Assembly (NCBI GenBank): GCA_033064195.1
Contig: JARBJD010000159.1
Span: forward strand, 62,001-126,000
DNA from: Blattamonas nauphoetae
Lineage: Eukaryota > Preaxostyla > Oxymonadida
Reading direction: 5' to 3'
DNA: 64,000 nt
Below the pieces are notes generated by a model. It saw only the letters and a program-made list of their open reading frames with translations. It was not told the origin of the DNA and did no database searches. A program made the translations under genes and the position numbers. Each line of letters begins with the position of its first letter. The stretch's first letter is position 1. Of the stretch, positions 34,274 through 45,994 are shown piece after piece.

Positions 34274-34567
34274 ATGGCAAAGTCAAAGAACCACACCAAC
34301 CACAACCAAAACAGCAAAGCTCATCGTAATGGAATCAAGAGGGTCAACAAACACGTCAAGGGCTCCATTCGCTACGTATGTCTTCTTCATTAAACAGCAT
34401 ATTGCTCTTAAATCTCGTGCATTCATATCCAATCTTCACTTCGCTATTGTTTTCTTTAGATGGACCCAAAGTACCTCCACAACTTGAAGATGGCCCGCAA
34501 GCACAACGTTCGTCACGTTGTCAAGAAGGGTTCAAAATGGGAAGCTAAGGCTGTCGAGAAAAAGTAA
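34274..34567 (+). CDS. RPL29: Ribosomal protein eL29 (RPL29)
   Basis: A small basic protein of the 60S ribosomal subunit. Exons 34274..34375 and 34460..34567 join in phase 0 through an 84-bp GTATGT..TTTAG intron and give 69 residues, a normal length. The N-terminus [20 protein letters not shown] is diagnostic. Exon 2 begins with [15 protein letters not shown] after a methionine, matching the family's conserved second half. This intron is longer than most others in the window. The frame ends [14 protein letters not shown]. Confidence 0.95.
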
Positions 34568-34974
34568 GCTGATTGATTCGCTCTTGACAATGCGTTCCCT
34601 TCCTGCATTTCACGTGACAATGAATTCAATCGGGTGTCATCTTGATTGGAGCATCGACCCCTTACGGATCTTATTGAAGATCATCACGACGATGATATCT
34701 TCATCGATTCAACAAACAGGATTTTCTCCTGATGTTCGGGGTTTAAACATAATCAAAAAAAGTCTACAGGTGAATACAAGAGTGGCATGAACAGACCAAC
34801 GCAACAAAAAACCTTGAAAAAGTGTGATTATAGCGTGAACGTGTTGGGCTGTTTTCCTCCAACTGTGGATGAACACAGACTCAATAATCACTAACATCCA
34901 CGGCTCCATGCCAAGAAACGTTGTAATATCTGCGTGAATAGAACATCCAGAAAGCTTCAATAAATTTACTGACT
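34568..34974. other. Intergenic stretch between convergent genes
   Basis: About 400 bases between eL29 and the SFI1-like gene, both of which end here. Only short, unsupported frames were found. No RNA gene or repeat was recognised. Confidence 0.4.
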
Positions 34975-37519
34975 TCATGGAGTTGGAAGGAGAGACGTTG
35001 CGATTAGTTGTGAACTGTGCCCAAAGTTGTGGGGTCTGGTGTGGTGCACAGAAAGGTCAGTCAAGATTGAAGATGGTTCTTTCCTAAATGACGCAGTCTG
35101 AGATAGTTTCGGTGATGGGGACGAATCGTCCGCGAATGAAATCCTCTGCTTTGTGTGCGGCGACTTGTTTGGAGACTTGAACGATGAGCGGAGGGGTTGA
35201 TTGACTCGCGAGAGAGTGTGCGGGGAGAGAGACTCATTCAGCATCTGCCTCCGCTCCTTCATCTCACTGAATTCCTGTTTGGTGAGGAGTGTTGGCGATG
35301 ACGGCGTGTGTATGGGTGGTGACTGATGCAGCTGTTGTGAATGTGGAGTGGACAGTTCGAGTGACGAGAGGACAGACGCTTCCCGCAGTTTCCGAACATC
35401 CGGCGAGCGTTTCTTCTTCTTCGTCGGTGAGAATGGCCGAGCAAGTGCCCTCTCTGGCGACGAGGAGAGGAGATTGTCGATGCTTCGGCTTGCAGAGTAA
35501 GCTGACTGGCGTGTGTGGTGGTCTGTCCTGCTCGGTCGCGGCTGTTGAGCTTCAGCTTCGGTCAAATGGCGAGAGAGAAGCTGTTTGGACCGGAGTCGGT
35601 CAGAATGCGTGCGGCCTCGTCGATGGGAACTGTGTTGTGTGATGTCTTCCCGTTTTGGACTCGACATCGTCCGATTGAGGGACGGGGACTGCGCTTCAAT
35701 GCGGTGGCTGGATCTCGAGCGAGAGCGAGAGCGTGACTTTGAATTTGAGGGACGACTTCGCGACCGAGACTTGTGAAGTCCAGACGAGAGTGAGCGAGAT
35801 CGTGAACGAGAACGTCGAGCTGGAGAAGACGGCGAGCGGCGGGTCTGCGTGTTCCGAGCAGTCATTCTGAGTTGGAGTCTCTGAGCCTTTTGGACCAGCC
35901 CAGACCGAGCAAGGAGGGCCTGTCCCTCTCCTCGGCTCTTCCTGGCTTTCTCCTCCCGCCGGTTGATTCTCCAGAACTCGCTGTTTGGTTGGGTGGGAAG
36001 CCCTGCACCAGGAATGAGTGAATCGTGCTCAATGGAAGAGCGTGTATGCCTCCTCTGTCTTTTTTCTGGTTTTGTTTGTTCGTTCTGAAAGCCCGCAATC
36101 TGCCCAAACGCTTTCATTCGCTGGAGTCGATTCAGTTCCACAATCCGACGCCATTTTCGTGCAAATTTGAGAGAAATGTGCATCCTTCGCTGCATCTCGA
36201 ACTGGCTGGCTTGGTCGGCTTCGATGGCCTGTTCCTGAGAAAGCGCAGCAGCTCCGGCGAGCCACTGACCCAACCCAAACTTCCTCTCGTCGAGCAGATA
36301 CAAACCCATCGCGTCTGCCTTTTCACGCTTTCGAAGGACCTTCTCTGCCCGCCGTCGCTTCCACTCTTTCAGCACTTTCAGTTGCGTCACCCGCTGGAAG
36401 TGGGAGTCGGCCTTGTTCCGCATCAGTCCTTTGTGCTGCCTCGCTCGTGCCCATTTTCTCATCCACAAAAAGCACCAAGTCAGCACCACCCTTCGGTGGG
36501 TTTGGACTGCCTGTGCTTCTTTTGCTCTTTCCATCTGAAACCCCATCGAATTCGCCAGAAGGCGGATGAAAACTCGGTGTCTCACTTTTTTCTCCCAAAA
36601 GAGACGCGCACGATCCATTTGTATTCTTTCCTCTTTTTCGTCCTGGAGGAGTTGATTCCATGTGAGAAGAACGCGTCTCTTGGTTGACTGGTTGAGGCAA
36701 GATTGGTATCTGACTATTCTCGAATCCTTGTCTTGTCTGTTTTGTTGGTGCCACGGAACAAATTGATCCCTCCACACATAGAAAAGCTAGAAAAATAAAG
36801 AAAATTATGATTTTTTTGGAGAGGAAGCAGATACACGAGCAGCAGTGCGTTTTTCGCGTTCGTTGATCAGCGAGATGGACCGATCTCGTTTTTCCCAAAC
36901 ACGATCAACATTCTTCCGAAGCAATGTGATGACAAATATCTTTTGTCTTATTTCAATCTGTTGTCTGAACAGTGTAAGTGAGATTTCGTAGCTTTTCTTT
37001 TTGGTAAGATATTCCAACCATGCTTGAAGAAATCTTCTTTTCATTGAATTATTTGCAAAGTCAATGGCAATTTCTTTGAGATCATTCTTGTAACGTCTCG
37101 TTTCCGTGTACTGTATTCAAATAACAGAAGAATGGGGAAAAAATGGATCATACCTGACGAAGAATTTGTATAATATGTTTCTTCAAGTGATTAGCATGAA
37201 AGACTAGTGCAATGACACTTTGGCGATATTCAAAGGTTCTGTCAGCAACCTAGAGAAGGTACATAAGAGCCTTTAAAGATTTGGTAGAACTTATATACGT
37301 TATCCCGCCATAAAATCAGTGAATTACGTGCTAATTTGGAGCAGCGGAACTCTTTAGCTAGTTTCTAGGAGTAACATAACAGTAATGTTCAAAATATACC
37401 ATTTGTTCCCGTTTTTTCTTTTGTTGTTTTAAATAGAGTTTCCAGGATTCAAGAGCTCTTGCAGCAACAATACTAAAGTGAAAACTAAGTGCTAAGTCTG
37501 TTTTTTCTCTTGAATTCAT
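34975..37519 (-). CDS. SFI1-like centrin-binding repeat protein with RS-rich tail, five exons
   Basis: Exons 37519..37400, 37364..37299, 37249..37154, 37110..36835 and 36786..34975 join through introns of 35, 49, 43 and 48 bp. All are in phase 0, giving 789 residues. The first ~430 residues show repeated helices with a Trp after a basic/Leu stretch: ALESWKLYLKQQ, NSLILWRDN, FLQAWLEYLTKK, RVLLTWNQLL, RVVLTWCFLWMRKW, VLKEWKRRR, ARKWRRIVELNR. That is the SFI1/centrin-binding pattern found at basal bodies and spindle poles. The C-terminal half is disordered with RS dipeptide runs (SRSRSRSR), which could be a phosphorylation-regulated segment. Exon borders fall between repeats. Assignment to the SFI1 class rests on the repeat pattern. 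Confidence 0.75.
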
Positions 37520-37714
37520 TCTTTACAGCCTATTTTTGAGTGACTGTCAAATCAGAGATAAAATTACGGGATGATCCTGAACAGAACACTCATTCTTTCT
37601 CAATTTTTTGTGATACGAGAGAATACAATGAAATCATCCAAAAAAGACCGAAATGAGATGAAAAATAGAAGATTCACGAAATTAATGGTGAAATGAAATC
37701 AAGACGAATTAAAA

Positions 37715-40700
37715 TTAGTATTCTTGGGGATAGGGTTCCAATAAGGCGTATGCAACCAACTCTGCAAAGATCTGTGGGACTGCAACGGAAAAGAAGCATT
37801 TTTCGTTCATCGAGAGCAAACAACACAGCGAGGGGAAGCACGCGATGCACTCGTTCAGCTTCTGCAACTCATTCAGGTACGACTGCGTGCTGAAGATGTC
37901 GGACGGATTGGGCGACCCGGGTTCGGACTCAAAGGATGTCTGAGAGGCCTCTGAGAACGAGGTCTGGTGTGCGGCCTGGTTGATGTAGTTGCGAGCGTCG
38001 TGGTTGAGGTACTTCGCAGCGATCGCCTTCAACTTCTCGATCAGCTTCGAGTTCAACGAGATGCGGACAAGCGGCATGCCTCGTCTGGGCGAAGTGGAAG
38101 AGAAGGCGTCGTCAATGGGACGGCAGAAGGAGACGTCGAGAAGGACGAGCGACTCGAGCTTCCGCTCTTCTGAGCAGATCGACGGGAGCAGCTGCTCTTT
38201 GTGGATCTGCGGACAATTCTGGCAGATCAGCGTGGACAGCTTTGAGCATCGAATGAGGAGGGAGTTGACTCCGTTCGACGAGATCTGCGAGTACGACAGG
38301 TTGACCACTTTCAGGCTCGACAGCTCCTTCGCCAGGATCTTCACGCCATCGTCCGAAATCCGCGAGCCACACCCCAACTCGAGCCGCGTGAGGTTTTTGA
38401 AGATGCGAGCGATGTGTCTGCAGAACGTGTTGCTGAGGCTGAAGGTCTGTCCGATGATTTGGAGGGTGGACAGGCCGTGTGCGGGGAATATGCCGCCAGC
38501 GTCGGTCGACGAGATGGCTCCGCCGATTGGAGGGGGGACGGGGTTGGGGTCGTTCTCGGCGGTGAGTGGGTTGAGCGAGAGAGGGACGGTGTAGAACGCC
38601 CTGTCCAGCGGCTGGCTGAGGCTGAGCTGAGTGCGGACGGAGGGTGTGGGGATGATGCCGAACATCGAGCCCGGCTTGACCGACTCCTCGCGTGGCGGCA
38701 TCATCGAAATGATGTCGGGAGGATCGGCGGTCAGTGCTGTTCTGCTCCCACCCAGCCCAGCTCTCCCTCGAGGTACAATCGGTGAGGACACTGCACAGAC
38801 TGGCTCGGGTTTGATTCTGTTCAGGTTTCCGGATGATCCGCTGGGGATTGTCCGGAGGGGTGGCGGAGAGTCGACGGTGGAGATGGGAAGGGTGGTCTGT
38901 GTGTTCTGTTGCCTGCCGTTTCCAAAGCTCACGCTCATGTTGGAGAAGAGGTCTGTCAGATCGGAGATGCCCTGGATCGTCCCGTCCTTCGACCCTGCGG
39001 AGAGCGTCGGGGCGAGGCTGTCGATGTCTGTCGGAACGATCCTCTTCCAATGCACGCTCGACGTCTGAGCCCCGTTGGCAAGGCCCACGTTCAGTGATCG
39101 GATTCTGCTGTCGGTCGGGTTGGTGCTCCTCACGTTGGACTTGTCGAAGGCGTCGATGGGGACTGCTTTGACTATTCCGATGTCGTTCTTTTCACCCTCC
39201 ACGCGCTTCCGCGGGCGGAGGATGTGGACGGTGGGGTACGGCTGGAGGAGGTGGCTGATGTCGAGGATCGGGATGGATGTGCCGGCGGTGGGCGACGAGG
39301 GCGGCATCGTCGACAGCTTCGGACTCTCTGAGATGGGCGAGAGGGTCTCGAGAGTGGTGAACGGGGTGATCGCTGATGGAGCAGGCTGGACGTCCTGCAT
39401 TGTCGGATGTCCTTCGTGCCCTTCGACTCTGAGTCGTCCTGTCCTCTTTCGGAATGTGTCGTCGTTGAAGTGGTCGTTGAGTGCACGTTGGGAGATGTGA
39501 GGAGTGCGGTGTGTGTCGAAGTTGGCCTTTCCTGCATCTGGCTGTTGGAAGATGGCGAACGGGTTTGAGGTCGGTTTGGCAGCCCCGTCAAACTGCTCCA
39601 GTTGGGAGAAGTCTGCGCCGGAGTGGGAGAGGCGAGGAGAGCTGAGGAGGCTTCCGCGCGGATGGGATTGGCGCGACTGATGCTCAAACTCGGAAATCAT
39701 CTGGTTCATCTCAGCTCGGCCCCTCTTCTGTCCTCGTTGCGCTTCAGCTGGCGTGTCTGCTGGAGCCGAAGGCTCGTCGCGGCGGAATGAGGAGAACGAC
39801 GAGGTGCTCCTCCTGAAGCCAAGCGGCTCGGGTGGTGAGAAGGAGGACTTGAGTGACGTGCTTGATCGGAGTGTCTGAGCGGAGGATGGCGTGGCCTCAA
39901 CTGGGACCGTGTCTGTTCGACTCAGCTTGGACGAAGACTGTCTGAACGCGTTCAGAGGCAACGAGGCGAATGGCTTGGGGAAGTGTTTGAGAGGAGTCGC
40001 GCTTGTCCTGGGTGAGGTGAACGAGTGAGATGTGGTGATGTGTTTGGAGGTGTAGCGGTTGACGGTGGGTGTGTGGTCTTCGCTTGGCCTGCTCATCTTG
40101 AAGAGTGTGTACAGGTACTCCTTGTTCATGACGGGTGTGCCATCCTGAATGGGAAGGTCCGCCTTCCCGCCTGCTGCCTGTGTCGAGATGGGCCTGATCC
40201 GTGAACGCGATGAAATCTGTCCGTGTGTCCGCTTGACCCTCCGAGACCGAATCTGTTCAGACGAATTGCTGCCCATCCCGGTGTCGCTGCCACCCCAATC
40301 GGCATCGTTGTCGAACTCGGGGTGAGTGCGCATGTGCAGGCTGGGACGAGTGACGCAGGGTGTGCGTGGCGAGAGTGAGCGGTTCTGTGGGGGTGTCATC
40401 TCGTGCGGGAGCACATCGACGCCTGGCGAGATGAGCGGGTCAATCGCACTGTCCTGGTCACGCGTTGACGACGACCTCGTCCGTTGCTGTGGTTTCTTCG
40501 GCCACGTGAACGGCCTCTTCTTGCAGCGAGGTATTGACGGTGTGACGGGTTGCGCAAACAAGCCCGGTCCGGTTGACGGGGTGCGCAGCTGCGACTCGAA
40601 GTCGGTCCGGTTGTGCTCGGGCGTGCTCATCGCAACGTTGATGATTGGGTAGCGAGTGGTGCCGTGCATGCCCGAGTCCGGCGAGAAGATCCCAGATGCT

Positions 40701-43700
40701 TCACGAATAAGGCTCGAACTCGGCTCCAAAGCTGGGAGAGTGTCCATCACATGTTCAATTTCAGGCTCGTCCTTCTCAATTCCATACGAGTCTTTGGTGA
40801 TGAAGGCTGGTGTGGGCATGGGTGGGTGGATTCCGGAGTTGTGTGGTCGGTTGTGGGCGCGGGAGACGTCGGCGTGATAGTCGCCTTGCATCGAGTGGAA
40901 GTTGTTGAAGCTCTGCTCCTGGAAGAGGTGTTCGCGTGGGAGACAAGCAACAGACTTGTTTCGTTCCATCAAGTTCTGGTTGGAGGGCTGCCGTGTCGCT
41001 TTTGGAGAGAGCGAGCCCACTCTCTGTGGAGGAGTGTGTTCAGGTGGATGTGTCTGTGCATGGTTGTCCCTGTCTGGTCTGCGCGGGATGTAAGTGGGAA
41101 GATTGACTGAAGGATGGGGGGCTGAGACGGGAGGAGGGTGATCAACACGAGAAGGCCTCCCTCCGTCTGAGAGCGAAGAAGGAGAGAGAGAGTTGGTGGT
41201 GGAGCGGAAGTGGTTGGAGGTGGAGGGCATGATGAGAGGAGGGGCGCCTGTCAGTTTTGGCTGTATATTTGGGATGGGCGGCTGGCTGAACGGGGAGTTG
41301 GTGCGCTTGAAAGGTGGTTGGGCAGGGGGGTACGGGGGGAAGTTCGGACTGGCTGAATTGCGGGAGTAGTCCATCCCTCCGCTGTTGATGACGGCGCGCG
41401 GGTTTAGCAGCGTGTCTGTGCTGTCTAACGGCTCAAGCAGTTGATGGATCTCGCGCGGTGGGAGGTCGCTCGTATGGTTCCCGGTGAGCGAAGGGAGGGG
41501 TTGGAAAGACGAGTCTTGCGAGATGAGCGGAGGGAAGAGAGCGGAGATGCCGATGCCTGCTCTTTCCATGTCGGTCATCCCGTCTGGGCTTGTCCCGTTG
41601 ATCTGCCGCTCAATGTCGAGGTCGGCACTGCGGCACGGAGCGGGGTGGAGGAGGGCAGGCTCGCTTGGGTCCAGCAGTCGGCCGTCCTCAGACTGGATCC
41701 TGCTCGGCAGCTGCACGCGCGGCGCATGCGAAGAGGACGAGAAGACAGACGGACTGTCAAGCTGAGTGCGGCCTGTCTGTGACCGTTGCTGTCCTTTCGT
41801 GCGGCGAGGGAGTCGAGGAGCACCCGGCGGGTCGTAGCGCTGGTGTGACATGTCGTCGCTCGAAAGGGACAGCGACTCGTAATTTGGCGAGACACGGCGG
41901 TTGATCGACGACAGACTGGAATTCAGGTTGAACCGCTCATGGTCGCTTCTCAGACGGAGGGCAAGGTCTTCGACAGCCTCGTCTGTGAAGAGCGGATAGT
42001 GCGGTGTTTGTGTGTAGAGGTCGGTTGTGATGTTTTGGATGGTGGAGCGGATGGCGATCGATTCAATCGCAGGCAGGTTGAGGAGGGAGCGGAGGCCGTC
42101 TGTCCCAAACTGGCTGCAGTCGACAATCTCGACGTGCACAAGCATGCCCCAGTGGCGGGTTGGGGCAGCTGCCTTCGACTGCTTCTTCTTCTGCTTCGGA
42201 TGGTGGCCAGAGAGCGGAAGCGTGTTGAACTGGGGATTTGGTCGGAAACTGGGCGACGTGGCGCGGTTGAACATGTGCGGCTGGGGGAGAGTGGGCGAAT
42301 CCAGCGACAGTGTCGAACCGCTGCTGAACATCGGGTTTGCGAGGGTGGGCATGCGTGGAGCAGAAGGAACTGGGATTGAAGATGAGAATGCCTCCAGATC
42401 CAGCTCGTCTCGCATCATGTTTGGACGGTACTCCGTGTGGAGGGGGAGGCGGATCGGCGAGTCGCTTGGGACGGGAGAGTCGCTGTAGCTTTGGATCGAC
42501 ACGTCTTGGAACCGCCTCTTCCCCGTCGGCTGTTTGGAGATGTCGAAAGCCATGTCGGTCCCCAGACTGGACTTGGACGCGAGCTGGTCGAGAGAGAACA
42601 CAACATCCGGGTTGCCGCTTGTGATTTGTGGGACGGCTGACGTCTTCTGCTGGAACTGCGTGATGTGGTTGCACTGGACGAGAATCAGCCGCTTCAGGCA
42701 GAGGGCGTTGGAGCCGAGGATGAACAGCCCCTGATCGGTGAGGTTGTCGTACTCGGGCTTCTCGGGCTGGATGCAGAGGGCAGTGAGGCGTGTGTTGAGC
42801 ATGGACGAGATGGACGTGATGAGGTCGTCGTCGATGTTCAGGTGCGGGCAGAGCGAGAGCGAGATCGTTTTGATGTTTGCCACTGGAAAGGCATGGAAGA
42901 GTTGGAGGAGGCCCTCTCGCGGGAGTGGACAGCAAGAGCAGTGGGGCTGGTTCTCCGTCGGGAGGGCAGAATAGGACTGAGGGGACGAGGAGTATGGGTA
43001 CGTGGAATCTGGGTCGATGCTGTCATGGTTCCTCTGGGAATACGTCCATGACAGGAAGACAGCAGCGAGAGAATGATCAACGAATGAGAGGCGAGGTCGG
43101 ATTGGGTGTTTTGAGCATTCACAAACAATTGTGAGTTTTTTGCAGCTTTCCGGGAGAGATTTCACGAAATAATTCGCCATGTGGACGAAGAGATCTGATT
43201 TCATCTCCTGGTTCATTTGATCTCGTAAGAAAAGTCGTCTCGCAGATTGGAGAGTGATAGTGGTGGGAAACTGATCCATTGCGTGACACTGATCATGTAA
43301 ACTAACGGGCGATTGATGTGACTTTGGCTCATCTTCTTCTCGAAGAGAGAGCGAAAACTGGGAATCGGAAAGAAGAGGTGTGCAATTGGTGGCAATTTTG
43401 TGGTATGGAACCAAAAGCGATGAAAGAGGAAGATAAATTCGAGATATAGATGTCAGGCTTGATGCTAGCGATAAGAATGGAAGCAGAGGGTAACGACTGA
43501 ACAGCTGAGGATGGACTGAAGGCTGAATGAGTGTGTGTGCACCCGAATATCGGTCTTGAGCCTTACAATACGCTGAAAGAAATGAGACAAGAGGGATAGC
43601 ATCTGTTTTCCACCATTTATCATGAAAGATGCTTTTTGTTGGTGTCAAATAGAAATCCATAAATGATGAAGCTGGTTTGAGTGGATTCAACTGCGTGACA

Positions 43701-44383
43701 TCATCAAATACTGGGTTAAGCTGACTTGAAGATTCACGTAAGCAATCATAGCAGCCACTACGTGGACATTTGTACAGAATTGGAGGACTGGAACGCGATT
43801 TGTCTTCGAGTGCAGCAAGTCTTGCACATGAGATGCAAGAGGTATGATTACAGGACAGATTGATTTCTAATGAAGATTAAATGGAAGAAAATAGAACAGA
43901 CTCTTTGATACAGGATATATTGTCGAACAATAAGGACAGAAGAAAGTCGATGATGTATCATAAGGGAGACGGCTTCTAAATCCGAGACTATCAAGAGTAA
44001 ACAATGGATGGATGATTCTGATCGAGGATTCATCATCAAGAGAATATTCAACAGGAGATGAACGTGGCCTGACATGGGAAGATTGAGATGCGTTACCAAA
44101 GGAGGAAATATGAATACTGGATGAAAGTAAAATATTCCAATGCACGTTCTGACGGAGTTTTGGGAGTGTTCGTGCGAATGTAGTTCATTTCATCCAAGGG
44201 TGACTCACGCTGGCGACGATTTAAGAGACGACATGAATGAAGATACAGACATAAATATAGAAGAAAATATACATCAGATCCATCTGGATCCGCATCCATG
44301 AAGCCCCCCAAGATTGACTTGGTGTTGAGAGCGTCCTGTGTCGCTTGGAGGAAGTGGATTGTTTCTTTTGGGACATGGATCAT
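37715..44383 (-). CDS. Giant RING-finger plus leucine-rich-repeat protein, four exons
   Basis: Exons are 44383..44273, 44209..44097, 44068..43902 and 43866..37715, with introns of 63, 28 and 35 bp, for 2,180 residues. The splice at 43867..43901 completes a RING-HC finger: CPYC, then CNHTSC and ISC, then CPRSGC, fitting C-x2-C...C-x-H-x2-C-x2-C with an atypical last pair. Leucine-rich repeats of the F-box/AMN1 type follow near ISLSLCPHLNIDDDLITSIS and again near the C-terminus at LTRLELGCGSRISDDGVKIL and VVNLSYSQISSNGVNSLL. About 1,400 Ser/Pro-rich residues separate the two LRR blocks. An E3 ubiquitin ligase in which the LRRs choose the substrate is a reasonable inference. The 63-bp first intron is a multiple of three and open, so it could be retained. 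Confidence 0.8.
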
Positions 44384-44535
44384 GAATCTCTCTCAAAACT
44401 AACTTATTGTTACCATTGAATCTCATCAGAGAATAACAAGAGGATTACAGGTTAAGGAGCTCACAAGATTCCCACGTAAAGGAATTGGAGAGAATCATGT
44501 TCTCAAAGGACAGGAAAAACAATAAAAGTTTCTCT

Positions 44536-45125
44536 TTAGAATTGGGACGCTACAATAAGATCAGAAGAACGAGTGGACACGGGTTGTTGCGTGTCTAGAG
44601 CTCGCAAAGCAGTTTGAACAGACTCACGATATTTCATGAGTTCTTGCTTATGTTTCTGAGTGACATCAACACATGTTTTCATTGGAAATTTGATAAATTG
44701 ATCATCTTGCGACGGGTGACGAGTTTGTTGCTCGAGATTCTTGGAAAAAACGAATTGAGATCAATTGGTTCATACTTGAAGAATTTCGTTCCGAAGAACT
44801 GATGTCTCTTGATTCTGTCGAAAAAGAATGGCATGTAAACTAGAAGTGTGATATATAGTGAAGAATGAATCACAAACCCATCATCTTGCGTGATTTGGGG
44901 ATATTGTTCAAACTGTGTAGAAACGAGATAAAAAAATGAAACTAAGGCAAAGATAGAGACATGAGTGAACATTAGATCAGCTTGAGAGGGCTTTCGTGTC
45001 TCCAAGCGCTTGATTCTTTCCAGTTCTCTTTCTTTCGTTGCTATGAACGATTCGAGACGAGAAATGTCTTCATTCAGTTGTTGAAGGATCTCATCGAGGT
45101 TCATTTGCTTTGATGAATTGGACAT
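44536..45125 (-). CDS. Two-span membrane protein with flanking coiled coils (lunapark-like layout)
   Basis: Exons 45125..44721 and 44655..44536 join through a 65-bp phase-0 intron into 174 residues. An N-terminal coiled coil (DISRLESFIATKERELERIK) precedes two hydrophobic spans, FTHVSIFALVSFFYLVS and SSLYITLLVYMPFFFDRI, and a second helical segment after the splice (KHKQELMKYRESVQTALRAL). Two closely spaced membrane helices between coiled coils resemble lunapark, which sits at ER junctions. The lunapark zinc ribbon is absent, so I leave it as a membrane protein of unknown role. The start ATG at 45125 is clear. Confidence 0.65.
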
Positions 45126-45472
45126 GAGATGAATTGACTGTGAAATAGATCAAGCCCACATCCAGAGAATTCGAAACAAAAAAGCATTATTCTCGCAGAT
45201 CGCTTTGAGAGATTCGTGGTATGGGAATGTTTATTCCATTTCAAGTCAAATGGAAGGTGAATTTTAACGTTAAGGAAACAAATCCGAAGAACATCATTTC
45301 TTCTGGTAATTCGATGAAAATCTATCACTAATCAAAAAAAGAGCTGTGGACATCGTTCAAAGATATTCTCAGCGGGGATATGAGACTGTTGAGTTTTTGG
45401 AAAGCCTAAAATTGAGAATCTTCCTCTTCCGTAGATAACATCAAATGTGTGAGTCAGGATGGGGTAATAGGT
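45126..45472. other. Intergenic stretch
   Basis: About 350 bases between the membrane protein and the phosphatase, both on the minus strand. A 75-codon open frame here has no protein-like character. Nothing else was recognised. Confidence 0.4.
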
Positions 45473-45935
45473 TCAATCTGAAAGGATATCGGGGAAAGAA
45501 AGAGATACTAAATCCGGTTCGTCTTTAAATGTGTCTCTCCATGCACTCCATCCGCCATACAGAATGCAGGTCTGGATTCCTGATATCTGACCAGCTACCA
45601 AGGATTGAAACATTTTGGCTGCCCTAGGGCCTCTTGATTGACTGAGAATGTGACGGGAGAGCAGAAAATGAAGACCTTTTATGACAATGGAAGATAATGC
45701 GTTTTGGTGGTTTTGACATTTGCGAAATGTTTTCTATGAGAAAAGGAGCGCGTGTTTTGAATGAATCGAATGGAATATGTCTGCTATTTGGGATGCAGCC
45801 ACTCGTGTAGTCTGTGTCTCGGACATCAACAATAATGATGCTACTTGAGTCCTCCTTCATCCATTTGGCGACATCTGATGGATATACATATTCGATTGGG
45901 TTTGAGTTTCCGGGGTTCGAAAAGAAAAAAGACAT
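45473..45935 (-). CDS. CDC25/Acr2-like rhodanese-fold phosphatase, two exons
   Basis: A small rhodanese-type phosphatase or arsenate reductase. Exons 45935..45676 and 45641..45473 join through a 34-bp intron and give 142 residues, the size of plant and yeast CDC25/Acr2 proteins. The splice lies inside the active site: exon 1 ends FHCHK and exon 2 supplies SQSRGPRAAK, restoring C-x5-R (CHKSQSR) on the catalytic loop. Before it come the rhodanese strands SIIIVDVRDTDYTSGCIPNS and the helix after it. The chosen start, at 45935, leaves a short N-terminus. A TTG-led upstream extension would run into the divergent promoter. No long CDC25 regulatory region is present. Whether it acts on CDKs or arsenate cannot be told from sequence. 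Confidence 0.85.
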
Positions 45936-45994
45936 TTCGGTCCTCCCATAGAATTTTTTCTCAGTTGGGGAGGAGGTCACACTCCGCTGACCCA
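45936..45994. promoter_or_regulatory. 59-bp gap between divergent start codons
   Basis: Only 59 bases lie between the ATGs of the CDC25/Acr2-like gene (minus) and the TRF4-like gene (plus). If both starts are right, the two genes share a minute promoter or overlap in their 5' untranslated regions. Confidence 0.45.

Noticed and set aside
38112-39050. A 312-codon minus-strand frame overlapping the RING-LRR gene
   Set aside because: It lies in another frame of the same strand, is Arg/His/Pro-rich and is not linked to a domain. The LRR frame is clearly the coding one.
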